NCBI GenBank assembly: GCA_029864945.1
Contig: JAOTSL010000151.1
Span: forward strand, 1-7,537
Direction: 5' to 3'
DNA: 7,537 nucleotides
Source: Gammaproteobacteria bacterium
Lineage (GTDB): Bacteria; Pseudomonadota; Gammaproteobacteria; S012-40
The position numbers were made by a program, and so were the translations under genes. The notes under the pieces were generated by a model that searched no databases, was not told the DNA's origin, and was given only the letters and a program-made list of their open reading frames with translations. Of the stretch, positions 1 to 7,117 are shown piece after piece; the first letter of the stretch is position 1, and each line of letters starts with the position of its first letter.

Positions 1-497
1 AGAAAATGATGCACCCGATAGTCAACAAGCTCAAGTTTTGCTACCAGATCTGCCGCCAAAAGCTCGTCATCTTCAGCAAGATAAATCAGATCATTATCAC
101 GTTTTTCTTTTTCTTCACTAGGTTGAATATAGGGGACATTTGAAGGCCGCCAATCATCAGCGGCTTGTCGAAGTTGCATGACCAAATCAGCAGCCTGCTG
201 CTGCTTCCCCTTGGCAATAACGGTTGCCTTATCAAAGTCAGTTAACTGAAAACTAAACAATCCTTCAAGCTCTCTGGATATTGCACTAACCGTCACGGCG
301 CCATAAGTACCAGCGGAGCCAACCAGAGAATGAACCAACCGATGCAATTCATTCAGATTGGCATTATTCAATTGATCATCATTAAATTTTTCCCACAACC
401 GTACAATTTCAGCGATTTTCCCGGGAAGCTGCTGCTGAAATATTAATTTTAATGAGGCTAATTTTTTTGCCACATCTGAATCACCGGATACTGCCAT
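1..497 (-). CDS. HPt-receiver regulatory protein, N-terminal part; gene continues beyond the left edge
   Basis: The visible 165 codons give a histidine phosphotransfer (HPt) domain followed by the start of a response-regulator receiver domain. The HPt signature is HSLVGSAGTYG, with His56 as the expected phosphorylated residue (family HxLxGSA). A linker rich in Gln, Ala and charged residues (about 96-136) leads to the first receiver strand, LIYLAEDDELL, whose acidic pocket residues are E142, D143 and D144. The phosphoacceptor Asp and everything after it lie outside the window. Known relatives with HPt followed by receiver often end in a GGDEF diguanylate cyclase; that is expectation, not something seen here. 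The start is the ATG at 495-497, preceded by GAGG (507-510) at a 9-nt spacing, a good ribosome site. The gene lies 151 bp downstream of a hybrid kinase that lacks an HPt, so it is the obvious phosphoryl acceptor. The protein should be cytoplasmic: no signal or membrane segment is visible. Confidence 0.85.
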   Translation of the reverse strand, partial: MAVSGDSDVAKKLASLKLIFQQQLPGKIAEIVRLWEKFNDDQLNNANLNELHRLVHSLVGSAGTYGAVTVSAISRELEGLFSFQLTDFDKATVIAKGKQQQAADLVMQLRQAADDWRPSNVPYIQPSEEKEKRDNDLIYLAEDDELLAADLVAKLELVDYRVHHF

Positions 498-506
498 ATA
501 TTCTAA

Positions 507-510
507 CCTC
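507..510 (-). promoter_or_regulatory. Ribosome binding site of the HPt-receiver gene
   Basis: GAGG on the minus strand lies 9 nt before the ATG at 497. It is the clearest Shine-Dalgarno match among the four genes whose starts are visible, and it fixes the start codon. The other three genes have weak or no recognisable sites. Confidence 0.6.
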
Positions 511-578
511 AACTACCTGCCATATTAACTTAATGCTGGACGCACTAAGCTCACGTATATTGATACGCCAAATCACTT

Positions 579-634
579 GTCGATTAACAGCCTACGAATT
601 ATCTCTAACACAAAAAAATAGGCTGTTAATCGAC
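579..634. repeat. Perfect 16-bp inverted repeat between kinase and HPt genes
   Basis: The left arm is 579-594 (GTCGATTAACAGCCTA) and the right arm is 619-634. They are exact reverse complements separated by 24 nt, and pairing stops at both ends (T578/T635 and C595/A618). The repeat starts 15 nt after the kinase stop codon and ends 82 bp before the next ATG. In the minus-strand transcript the loop begins with seven U residues. No U tract follows the second arm, so this is not an ordinary intrinsic terminator. It could be an RNA stem-loop that sets the ratio of the two products (processing, partial termination, mRNA protection), or a paired DNA site for a regulator. The sequence does not decide between these. 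Confidence 0.85.
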
Positions 635-648
635 TACAGTAAAACCTA

Positions 649-3519
649 TCATAGGACCTCCATTCCATTAAGCGCCTCATCAATTGAAGCAAGCAATTGC
701 CTTACATCAATTGGTTTAGTTATATATTGATTGAAGCCAGCTTCTAAACCTCTTTTTATATCGCTCTCCATTGCGTTTGCACTTACAGCAAATATAGGAA
801 TGTCAGTAAAATCAGGTTTACCCCGCAAAAGACTTAACACCTGATGGCCATCAAGTCCTGGCAAATTGATATCTAACAAAATCAAATCAGGCTTATGCAT
901 TATTGCCATTTCAATTCCGAGCATAGGCATGTTCGAAACTAATAATTCAATCTGCGGGCGGGTGGTCAACACCTGTTCCAGTAGGCGAACATTTGCGGGA
1001 TTATCTTCAACATACAAAATCGTGTGCGTTTTTTTATTGTTAATCTTGTGGGCATCAATTTCCACTGTGCTTTTAGGCCAAGCACTATCAAGGGAGGATT
1101 CAGTTAGTTGCCCCTGAGGTAACTCAACCCAAAATGTACTCCCAATATTTGGTTGGCTTTCGACACCGATAGTACCTGACATTAATTCAATTATTTTTTT
1201 TGATATAACCAAACCGACACCAGTGCCTTCGATTTGAGTTTGCTCTGCTCCTAAGCGATTAAAAGCCTGAAATAAATTACTTTGTTTTTTCCCATCAAGT
1301 CCTATGCCCGTATCAGAAACACTAACTCTTAAATACTGATTAGGTTGCACACTACAACTAACCAATATATTTCCGTTATCCCTGTTATATTTAACCGCAT
1401 TACTCAGTAAATTAAGTAACACTTGTTTTAATCTAATTCTATCTGCTTGAATTCTATTGCAACTATTACCCATTTCAGACAAGCCGCCATCAACGTCCTG
1501 CCCAGATACAAAAAGCACAATATTACGGGCATCTGCTAACGGCTTAATTAAACTGAGGCACTCCGTCAGCACAGATGTTAAATCGACCGTTTCTATAGAT
1601 AACCCAATATTTCCCGATTCGATACGTGACAGATCAAGTACTTCATTTATCAGCTCCAATAGATGCGTACCAGCAAAATAAATTTCATCAACATTCGATT
1701 TTTGTAGCTCAGAAAGCGAATCACCGCCTTCATCTTCATCCATTTGCAATAACTGACTAAACCCAATAATTGCGTTCATTGGTGTACGAAGCTCATGACT
1801 CATACTGGATAAAAATTCTGATTTTGCACGATTCGCGGCTTCAGCCTCCTCTTTAGCCTGCAATATTTCACCTTCTGCTTTCACCGCCTGTGTCACATCT
1901 CTAGCTAGCACCGTCAATATCAAGCTGCCGTCAATCATTGATTGACTTACAGCAAGGTCAACACTAAATAAATCTCCATTTTTACGCTTGGCTTTTAAGC
2001 GCTGAGAATCTCCAATTAAATGATGCAGACTGAATATCGGATCTCCACCTAAACTACGACCCGATTGCCCTAGGCTTTCAACATCTATAAGAACTTCAAA
2101 TAACTTGCCTGTAACCTCTTTCGCCGAATACATAAACATATTTTCAGCAGCAGGATTAAAAGACAATATATTACTGTCCCTATCGGTAGTTATTAGTCCA
2201 TCAACCATGCTTTCCAAAATAATACGTTGCTTTGTCTCACTTTCTTTCAGTTTACGGGTGCGAGCCTCCACACTGGCTTCCAATCTTAGGTTAAGTGTTT
2301 CCAATTCATTTTTAGTGGTATTTATTTCACTCGCCATTTTCACAAAACTACGACTCAAAAAACCGATTTCATCTTGTTTATTTGTCGGCAACTTATAATC
2401 GCCCTCTTTGCCAGATGACAACCCCGCCATAGCTGCAGACAAACGATTAAGTGGCCGTATTAAATTCGCCAGAATAAAACCCGCCAACAATGCCGCCCCT
2501 AGTGCCAACAGAACAGCCCACAGCATCGTATCTCGTAACGTACTTAACGATTCCTCAACAACCTGCTCATAGGATTGTGTCAACCCAACAGCGATAAAAC
2601 GTTTCCCAGACGATGGGTTCAATGGAATTTTGGTAAATACAATTAATTCATCCAACATTGTTTGTTGAGGTAATAAAATTAATTGTTTCTCAAGATTCCC
2701 TGGCAGAAACAACTTATCCAGTAACGGGATATCATCTTGCACTCGGTAATTTTCACCTAAATCAAAACCGTATGTTAAATCCGGATTCGGATGTAACAAA
2801 TATTCCCCTCTATGATTCGTAATATATATTTCACGTCCTTTTGTATTTATTTGCTGCTGCATTCTCCGCAGCTCATACCCTATTTCAGAGTTCAACACAA
2901 TTAAGCCAATCGGCTTATCCTCACCGTCTACATATACTGATACAGCTGTGCGTAACACCTCTTCTCGTGGAAACACAATTTTTCCGCGCTCTTTATTTAA
3001 ATTAATTTCAGATAAATATATTGCACCCTTTTTTAGTTTTAATGCTTGCTTAACATAATTACGATGTGACTTATCTTGCAATTGATCAGAAGAGATTTTC
3101 TTTATCACCCCATTTTTTCTTACAACATTAACTAGCTCTTTACCATCATGTCCAATGTAACGTATTTGCTGGTACCCAGAGTCAGACATCAAAATCGCAC
3201 TAAATATTTCTTGCAACCTCCCGATCCATTGCTCCTCACTTGAGCTGCCTTCCGCGTCAAAACCCTTATTTTTTCTTGCTCTAAATATCCCCAAAACTGG
3301 TGGAGTCTTAGAAATGAACGTCACATCCTTACGCTGAGAATGTATATGAGTCTGAATTATTAACCCCTCCTTTTGTATGGAGTATGTCAACTCATCCAGT
3401 GCACGCGTCACCAGCAGATTAGATGTGTTTTGATAAAAAACATAACTAGTCGTCAATCCCGTTAACAAAACAAGGACAACTGTCAATAAAGTAGTTTTTG
3501 ATACAATAGATAATTTCAT
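649..3519 (-). CDS. Hybrid sensor histidine kinase (Cache-like sensor, HAMP, PAS, HisKA, HATPase, receiver)
   Basis: This is a 956-residue inner-membrane kinase. An N-terminal membrane helix (about 8-29) is followed by a large periplasmic region (about 30-330) resembling a double-Cache sensor: YIGHDGKELV near 121, LQDKSHRNYV near 147, and IVLN near 207. A second helix spans about 331-353. Next come HAMP (about 353-405), a short coiled coil (about 400-430) and PAS (about 428-545). In HisKA the phosphorylated His is H575 in SHELRTP. The ATPase domain has an N box with N703 and N707, G1 DTGIG at 736-740, and G2 GTGVGL at 765-770. The C-terminal receiver has E838/D839, phosphoacceptor D883 in LLDINLPG, S913 and K935, so all catalytic residues are present. 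There is no HPt, so the receiver must pass phosphate to another protein, most simply the HPt protein encoded next. The signal sensed is unknown; Cache domains usually bind small ligands. The ATG at 3519 has only a weak ribosome site, but the membrane helix begins within ten residues of it. I found no convincing promoter. Confidence 0.95.
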   Translation of the reverse strand: MKLSIVSKTTLLTVVLVLLTGLTTSYVFYQNTSNLLVTRALDELTYSIQKEGLIIQTHIHSQRKDVTFISKTPPVLGIFRARKNKGFDAEGSSSEEQWIGRLQEIFSAILMSDSGYQQIRYIGHDGKELVNVVRKNGVIKKISSDQLQDKSHRNYVKQALKLKKGAIYLSEINLNKERGKIVFPREEVLRTAVSVYVDGEDKPIGLIVLNSEIGYELRRMQQQINTKGREIYITNHRGEYLLHPNPDLTYGFDLGENYRVQDDIPLLDKLFLPGNLEKQLILLPQQTMLDELIVFTKIPLNPSSGKRFIAVGLTQSYEQVVEESLSTLRDTMLWAVLLALGAALLAGFILANLIRPLNRLSAAMAGLSSGKEGDYKLPTNKQDEIGFLSRSFVKMASEINTTKNELETLNLRLEASVEARTRKLKESETKQRIILESMVDGLITTDRDSNILSFNPAAENMFMYSAKEVTGKLFEVLIDVESLGQSGRSLGGDPIFSLHHLIGDSQRLKAKRKNGDLFSVDLAVSQSMIDGSLILTVLARDVTQAVKAEGEILQAKEEAEAANRAKSEFLSSMSHELRTPMNAIIGFSQLLQMDEDEGGDSLSELQKSNVDEIYFAGTHLLELINEVLDLSRIESGNIGLSIETVDLTSVLTECLSLIKPLADARNIVLFVSGQDVDGGLSEMGNSCNRIQADRIRLKQVLLNLLSNAVKYNRDNGNILVSCSVQPNQYLRVSVSDTGIGLDGKKQSNLFQAFNRLGAEQTQIEGTGVGLVISKKIIELMSGTIGVESQPNIGSTFWVELPQGQLTESSLDSAWPKSTVEIDAHKINNKKTHTILYVEDNPANVRLLEQVLTTRPQIELLVSNMPMLGIEMAIMHKPDLILLDINLPGLDGHQVLSLLRGKPDFTDIPIFAVSANAMESDIKRGLEAGFNQYITKPIDVRQLLASIDEALNGMEVL

Positions 3520-4297
3520 ATTATTGGCAACAATTTTCTCTTCAGTAATTTAAGCATGAGAACACATAACCATATTAATCGTTTTCTTTTCTGTAAGCCT
3601 ATTATGAGAGTTAACACCACAAATAACGGCCGTTCAAGATCCAATGCGGCACTGTGATGAAACAAGAACTCTTTCGTTTACTTGTCATTTAATATACGGC
3701 AATAACGTAAATTGATTTCATTTTGTTAGATAAGCCTGAGCAGCAAGGTATGAACAAATATTGAAACAACAAATAACTTTTAGTACACGCAGCACACGTA
3801 AAAATAATCATCACAACTCAGCTAAAGACAACATCAATAATATACTACGCTCTATATCCCCTATATATTTGTAGACAGAACCAAATATAATTCCGCGTAA
3901 AATTAAAGGTTTGACTCATAGCTCTCAGGCCAAAATACTCATATTGAAACAAGGGCTTAGTACATTATTATAAAAACCACCTGTATCTTCTGTAGCGTCG
4001 AAACCTCCCTACACTTTATAGAAAAACGACAAGCTATACTTATTTTTGCTTGCACGGCGTTTCAATTCATCGCATCGACCACAAATGCAGCAATTAGAAC
4101 GAGATTTACTCATGTATTTAGAATTTCTATTCAATTTGAAACACCCTATCTGGACTTTCAACCTGCCTTTGAATCTGCATTTCAATGAAAAAGATCCTGT
4201 TTCTATGTCGAAAGAGCCCCGCTATCGACCGACCACAATAAAAAGTTTAGCACTTATTACTCAAAGGGCACCCTTTACCAGCGAATAGTAAAATGAA

Positions 4298-4407
4298 AGG
4301 GGAAGTGTTGATAATAAAACAAAATGTGGGGATATTACAAAAATAGGTAGGGTACTTATGCTCAGTACTTATGTTGAGTGCTTATATGTAACATCAACAC
4401 TTATCCT
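4298..4407. repeat. Inverted repeat enclosing three 13-bp tandem repeats
   Basis: Three adjacent 13-bp units, GTACTTATGCTCA (4352-4364), GTACTTATGTTGA (4365-4377) and GTGCTTATATGTA (4378-4390), share the core G-T-R-C-T-T-A-T. A fourth, shifted copy, ACACTTATCCTCA, is at 4397-4409. The cluster lies inside an inverted repeat: AAGTGTTGAT (4303-4312) is the exact reverse complement of 4393-4402, and pairing continues outward with one mismatch and one G-T pair to 4298/4407. A second, shorter pairing is TGTTGA (4372-4377) with 4394-4399. This resembles a regulator binding cluster or a decayed intergenic element. It lies between genes, about 120 bp past the end of the FHA gene. Its function is unknown. 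Confidence 0.6.
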
Positions 4408-4465
4408 CACAAAGATTAGTGAAATGGTTTTTCTAGCATAAGTAAATAGAGATGCTCACATTGTC

Positions 4466-4504
4466 GATGAGTTATGTCTGAGGGCAACTAAATTCATACT
4501 CATC
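4466..4504 (-). terminator. Stem-loop just downstream of the FHA gene; weak terminator candidate
   Basis: On the minus strand GATGAGTATG (from 4504) can pair with CATAACTCATC (ending at 4466): 10 bp with a one-base bulge, and an 18-nt loop. It starts 20 nt after the FHA stop codon. No T run follows, so it does not meet the usual test for an intrinsic terminator. It may instead protect the 3' end of the operon mRNA, or be fortuitous. Confidence 0.35.
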
Positions 4505-4523
4505 CACCTTTCCACATCTAGTC

Positions 4524-5480
4524 TCACTTCTCTTTATCAAGGCTAATATCGAAAATGACTTTCGTATCCTCAAGGTATTTTTCAATACTCGAATCGTCGC
4601 GAATTTTAGCGTAAGGTGCTCTAATCGTTGTTGAATATAAAGGTTCGAATAAATTTCTGTCATTAACGGCTAAAATATTTAAATAGTATAAACCAACTAT
4701 ACATACAGCAAACGCTGACGCGCCTAACATTCTCGTAAATTTCAATAACGATGTACTATAACGCAGGTGATTATTTATAAGCCAAACGAACATTAAACCA
4801 ACAATCCCCATTTCGAAAATATCAATTGCTACTTTAGGAATTAGATTAAAGTCCGACACCCCTGCCAACCAATCAGATATATTTGATAAAATTAAAAATA
4901 GCGTAATGACAACAATATGAGTTAAAAATTGCGGCTGATGCCTTATCAACCTCCCTGCGAACGCCCAAACAGCGGCCCAAACAACAACAAACATAACAGG
5001 CGAAAGAAATTCCGTTAAACCTTTTTTAAAAGTTAACTCCTGTGTAGCTGACAACATGACATTTGAGAACAACATAACGAAAAAAATCAGCAAAATCAGG
5101 GTTAACATTCCTGGCTGAACAAATTTTTTGGCAAGCCCCTCGCTGTGTTTCGTCGATCTAGTCTCGGGTATTTTATGATCTGGAGAATAAAAACGTAATC
5201 GGGTATGCCCCAAAACAAACTCTTGCCCACTTATCAACTCAACGCCTGAACCTACCGTTGTATTACCTTCACACTCAATTCCATTAAGACTACTATCGTT
5301 TAATACGATAACATCATCTTCGGACTGAGTTATCGTCACGTGCACAGGTGAAATATATTGGTCATCCAATATAATATCATTGCCATAACCCCGCCCTATG
5401 CTCGCAGGAAAATGATCGACCTTATATCGGTTAACAACATGGCCGATACGATTTAGTTCCTCAACAATCAGGGCTGCCAT
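4524..5480 (-). CDS. FHA-domain integral membrane protein
   Basis: This 318-residue protein has an N-terminal forkhead-associated (FHA) domain, about residues 16-100, and a membrane region. FHA domains bind phosphothreonine peptides. The key residues are present: G29-R30 in SIGRGYGND, S44 and H47 in ISPVHVTI (Pro45 replaces the usual Arg of SRxH), and S64 and N66-G67 in DSSLNG. After a linker (about 101-122) come about five hydrophobic helices: 124-143, 160-176, 188-205, 219-236 and 252-272. Positive residues in the loops at 177-187 and 237-250 support a cytoplasmic N-terminus. The odd helix count then puts the charged tail (about 273-318) in the periplasm. The ATG overlaps the end of the protease gene by 13 nt, so the two genes are cotranscribed and perhaps translationally coupled; the ribosome site is weak. 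I do not recognise the membrane region. A role linking cytoplasmic Ser/Thr phosphorylation to the exported protease is inference only. No kinase or phosphatase for Ser/Thr is encoded here. Confidence 0.88.
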   Translation of the reverse strand: MAALIVEELNRIGHVVNRYKVDHFPASIGRGYGNDIILDDQYISPVHVTITQSEDDVIVLNDSSLNGIECEGNTTVGSGVELISGQEFVLGHTRLRFYSPDHKIPETRSTKHSEGLAKKFVQPGMLTLILLIFFVMLFSNVMLSATQELTFKKGLTEFLSPVMFVVVWAAVWAFAGRLIRHQPQFLTHIVVITLFLILSNISDWLAGVSDFNLIPKVAIDIFEMGIVGLMFVWLINNHLRYSTSLLKFTRMLGASAFAVCIVGLYYLNILAVNDRNLFEPLYSTTIRAPYAKIRDDSSIEKYLEDTKVIFDISLDKEK

Positions 5481-6790
5481 GAAATTTCTCGAAAAAATCG
5501 TTCTGTTAATTGCTGACTCATTTCTTTACCTATTCCGGATACATTCAGACTGATAATCGCACCATGTGCTTTCTCACCAACCATTGTCATATCTACCACC
5601 AGATCATAAAGTAACGGATATTTTTTGTAACGGCGTGCGCATGTATGAACACGCCAACTTCGCTCTATCACCTGAATAAAATCAGAATGACATTTGAATT
5701 CTGAGACATATTCATCTGTAATCAAATTTACCGGACGACTCACACTCAAACCGGCCTGGTATATTTCGTAAAACCGTAAAGTTAAAAGATCGCGATTATG
5801 AACATTCACATAAGAATATTGTAATTGACCTGTATCAAAATCACGCGAAATGAATATCCTATCCTCGCTCGAACAATTGATAAATGATCGATTAACCAGC
5901 CGTTCCTCCTCGGTATTTGAATTTCCCCAGCATTTTATCTGGCCACTGATTTCGGCAGGCAAATTTAAATTGCCAATATTTTCCTTCGGCCATTGCGCCT
6001 TAAGTAAATTTGAGAAAAATATCTGTTGCTCTTTAAATAGCTGTTGCTCAATTATCTCATCAAAATTATTTACCCCGGCATTAGACTGAGCCTGAGATTT
6101 AGATATGAGCAATGATAAGAACTTACCTGGCACTAAAAAGCTAATTTGATTCCCTGCGGTAGATACATTAACCCCAACAACTTCGCCACTTCGATTAACT
6201 GTAGGGCCACCACTCATTCCGGGGTTTAACGAACCAGTAAAATGCACTTTTTCATTGCGCGCTTTTTCTAACAAACCATTATTTATGCCTTCAACAATGG
6301 TTAAACCTAAATCATGTGGATTACCTAATGAAAATATTTTTTCACCTTGAGCGGCACCTTTTTCAGCCAACCTCAATGATTTATCCTGGCCTTGCGTATC
6401 GTTCGTTACAACAATCGCCAAGTCATGCACAACATCAACGGCAATAAGGCTTAATAACCCACTATTGCCCTGATAATCCAAGTACTCTAGGTGGTAATTA
6501 TCCGGCGATTGCACAACCGAAGAGACAACGTGATAATTTGTCGCGATCATGCCTGATGATGAAACATAAAACCCGGATCCGATAGACGATTTTTTATTTG
6601 TCGTCTTCTCAATAACTCGGATTTGTAAAATACTTTTCTTGGCTGAATCAATAAGCTGTTCAGCCTCGTCAGTCATATTATCCTGGTTTGTTTTTGCATG
6701 ACTTGTCGAAAGTGAAAATAGCAAAATAACAAACAGGGTTATTTGTAGCAGGTGTATTTTTTGTGTTTTACGATATATACGAAAGTTCAT
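5468..6790 (-). CDS. Secreted trypsin/HtrA-like serine protease with a four-cysteine C-terminal domain
   Basis: This 440-residue protein begins with a signal peptide: a basic n-region to about residue 13, a hydrophobic core at about 14-27, and a likely signal peptidase I cut after SHA at 32. The protease domain (about 45-230) is of the S1/HtrA type with all three catalytic residues: His87 in TNYHVV, Asp123 in VHDLAIV and Ser193 in NPGMSGGP. SLGNPHDLG (154-162) is also typical of the family. Unlike DegP/DegS proteins it has no PDZ domain. Instead, residues about 240-440 form a region I cannot assign, with four cysteines (C287, C306, C367, C384) that could make two disulfides in the periplasm. 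A Gln/Glu/Phe-rich stretch at about 244-265 looks like a helical linker. The downstream FHA membrane-protein gene starts inside its last codons. The start at 6790 gives a normal signal peptide, but the ribosome site is poor. Substrate unknown; protein quality control or processing of a membrane partner are both possible. Confidence 0.92.
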   Translation of the reverse strand: MNFRIYRKTQKIHLLQITLFVILLFSLSTSHAKTNQDNMTDEAEQLIDSAKKSILQIRVIEKTTNKKSSIGSGFYVSSSGMIATNYHVVSSVVQSPDNYHLEYLDYQGNSGLLSLIAVDVVHDLAIVVTNDTQGQDKSLRLAEKGAAQGEKIFSLGNPHDLGLTIVEGINNGLLEKARNEKVHFTGSLNPGMSGGPTVNRSGEVVGVNVSTAGNQISFLVPGKFLSLLISKSQAQSNAGVNNFDEIIEQQLFKEQQIFFSNLLKAQWPKENIGNLNLPAEISGQIKCWGNSNTEEERLVNRSFINCSSEDRIFISRDFDTGQLQYSYVNVHNRDLLTLRFYEIYQAGLSVSRPVNLITDEYVSEFKCHSDFIQVIERSWRVHTCARRYKKYPLLYDLVVDMTMVGEKAHGAIISLNVSGIGKEMSQQLTERFFREISWQP

Positions 6791-6857
6791 AGTAAGGTCA
6801 CTGCAACAAATTCAATATAGGTTGATTGAAAAAACATCATATTACTTTTCACTTGGT

Positions 6858-6866
6858 ATAATATCA
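6858..6866 (-). promoter_or_regulatory. Candidate extended -10 promoter for the protease-FHA operon
   Basis: On the minus strand TGATATTAT has the form TGn plus a -10 hexamer with five of six consensus bases (TATTAT). No good -35 hexamer lies at 16-18 bp, which is tolerated by extended -10 promoters. Transcription would start near 6851, giving a leader of about 60 nt before the protease ATG. The same bases also read as TGGTATAAT on the plus strand (6854-6862), a perfect extended -10 pointing rightward, so a divergent start is possible. Confidence 0.35.
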
Positions 6867-7117
6867 CACATCTGGTAAAACAGAATTTGTTACTAAATTA
6901 AATAAGCAACGTATCTTTTATACTTTCAAGTATTGCATGGAGTAATAACATAAGGTTTCTAATAATGCTGGCAATACGCCGATACTGGTATTATAAGATG
7001 AAATGGTGAAATAAGACGCCAGATGCCGCCAATGCTTTCGCACAAGCATTTTTACACAAGTCTCGCCTTCACCGCAAACAAAGCGTGCCCCATTCAATGT
7101 GTCGGCAACCCAGCTAA

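Larger units (their letters stand above)
3520..4523. other. About 1 kb without a supported gene
   Basis: This spacer separates the FHA gene from the kinase gene and should contain the kinase promoter, since the transcript from the FHA operon would have to cross 1 kb to reach it. No -35/-10 pair I tried on the minus strand was convincing. The segment is AT-rich with frequent stops. It holds a 10-bp palindrome AACGGCCGTT (3625-3634) about 105 bp upstream of the kinase ATG, a 34-codon cysteine-rich open frame (4009-4113, minus) without a good ribosome site, the tandem repeats near 4352-4390, and a stem-loop just after the FHA gene. I see no tRNA, insertion sequence or CRISPR-like array. Confidence 0.6.

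Noticed and set aside
3625..3634. Palindrome AACGGCCGTT upstream of the kinase as an operator
   Set aside because: A single 10-bp palindrome with no second copy and no identifiable promoter next to it is too little to call a regulator site.
3520..3720. Promoter of the kinase gene
   Set aside because: TATATT (3691-3696) and CATAAT (3601-3606) on the minus strand are fair -10 hexamers, but neither has a usable -35 or an extended -10 TG.
3758..3952. 12-bp direct repeat ATATTGAAACAA at 3758-3769 and 3941-3952
   Set aside because: Two low-complexity AT-rich copies 183 bp apart without further flanking identity can arise by chance.
4046..4288. 80-codon plus-strand open frame starting with ATG
   Set aside because: It has no ribosome site and no recognisable motif, runs opposite to all genes, and its composition looks like translated AT-rich spacer.
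4325..4411. DnaA-box-like or iteron-origin reading of TGTGGGGATA and TATCCTCACA with the 13-bp repeats
   Set aside because: Both differ from the DnaA box by inserted bases, and there is no replication gene in the window.
4472..4663. 63-codon minus-strand frame overlapping the end of the FHA gene
   Set aside because: It is an out-of-frame reading of the FHA coding sequence with no ribosome site.
7031..7053. Plus-strand hairpin AATGCTT/AAGCATT followed by a T run, resembling a terminator
   Set aside because: The stem is AT-rich and no plus-strand gene lies before it. It is mentioned only as part of the possible repeat element.
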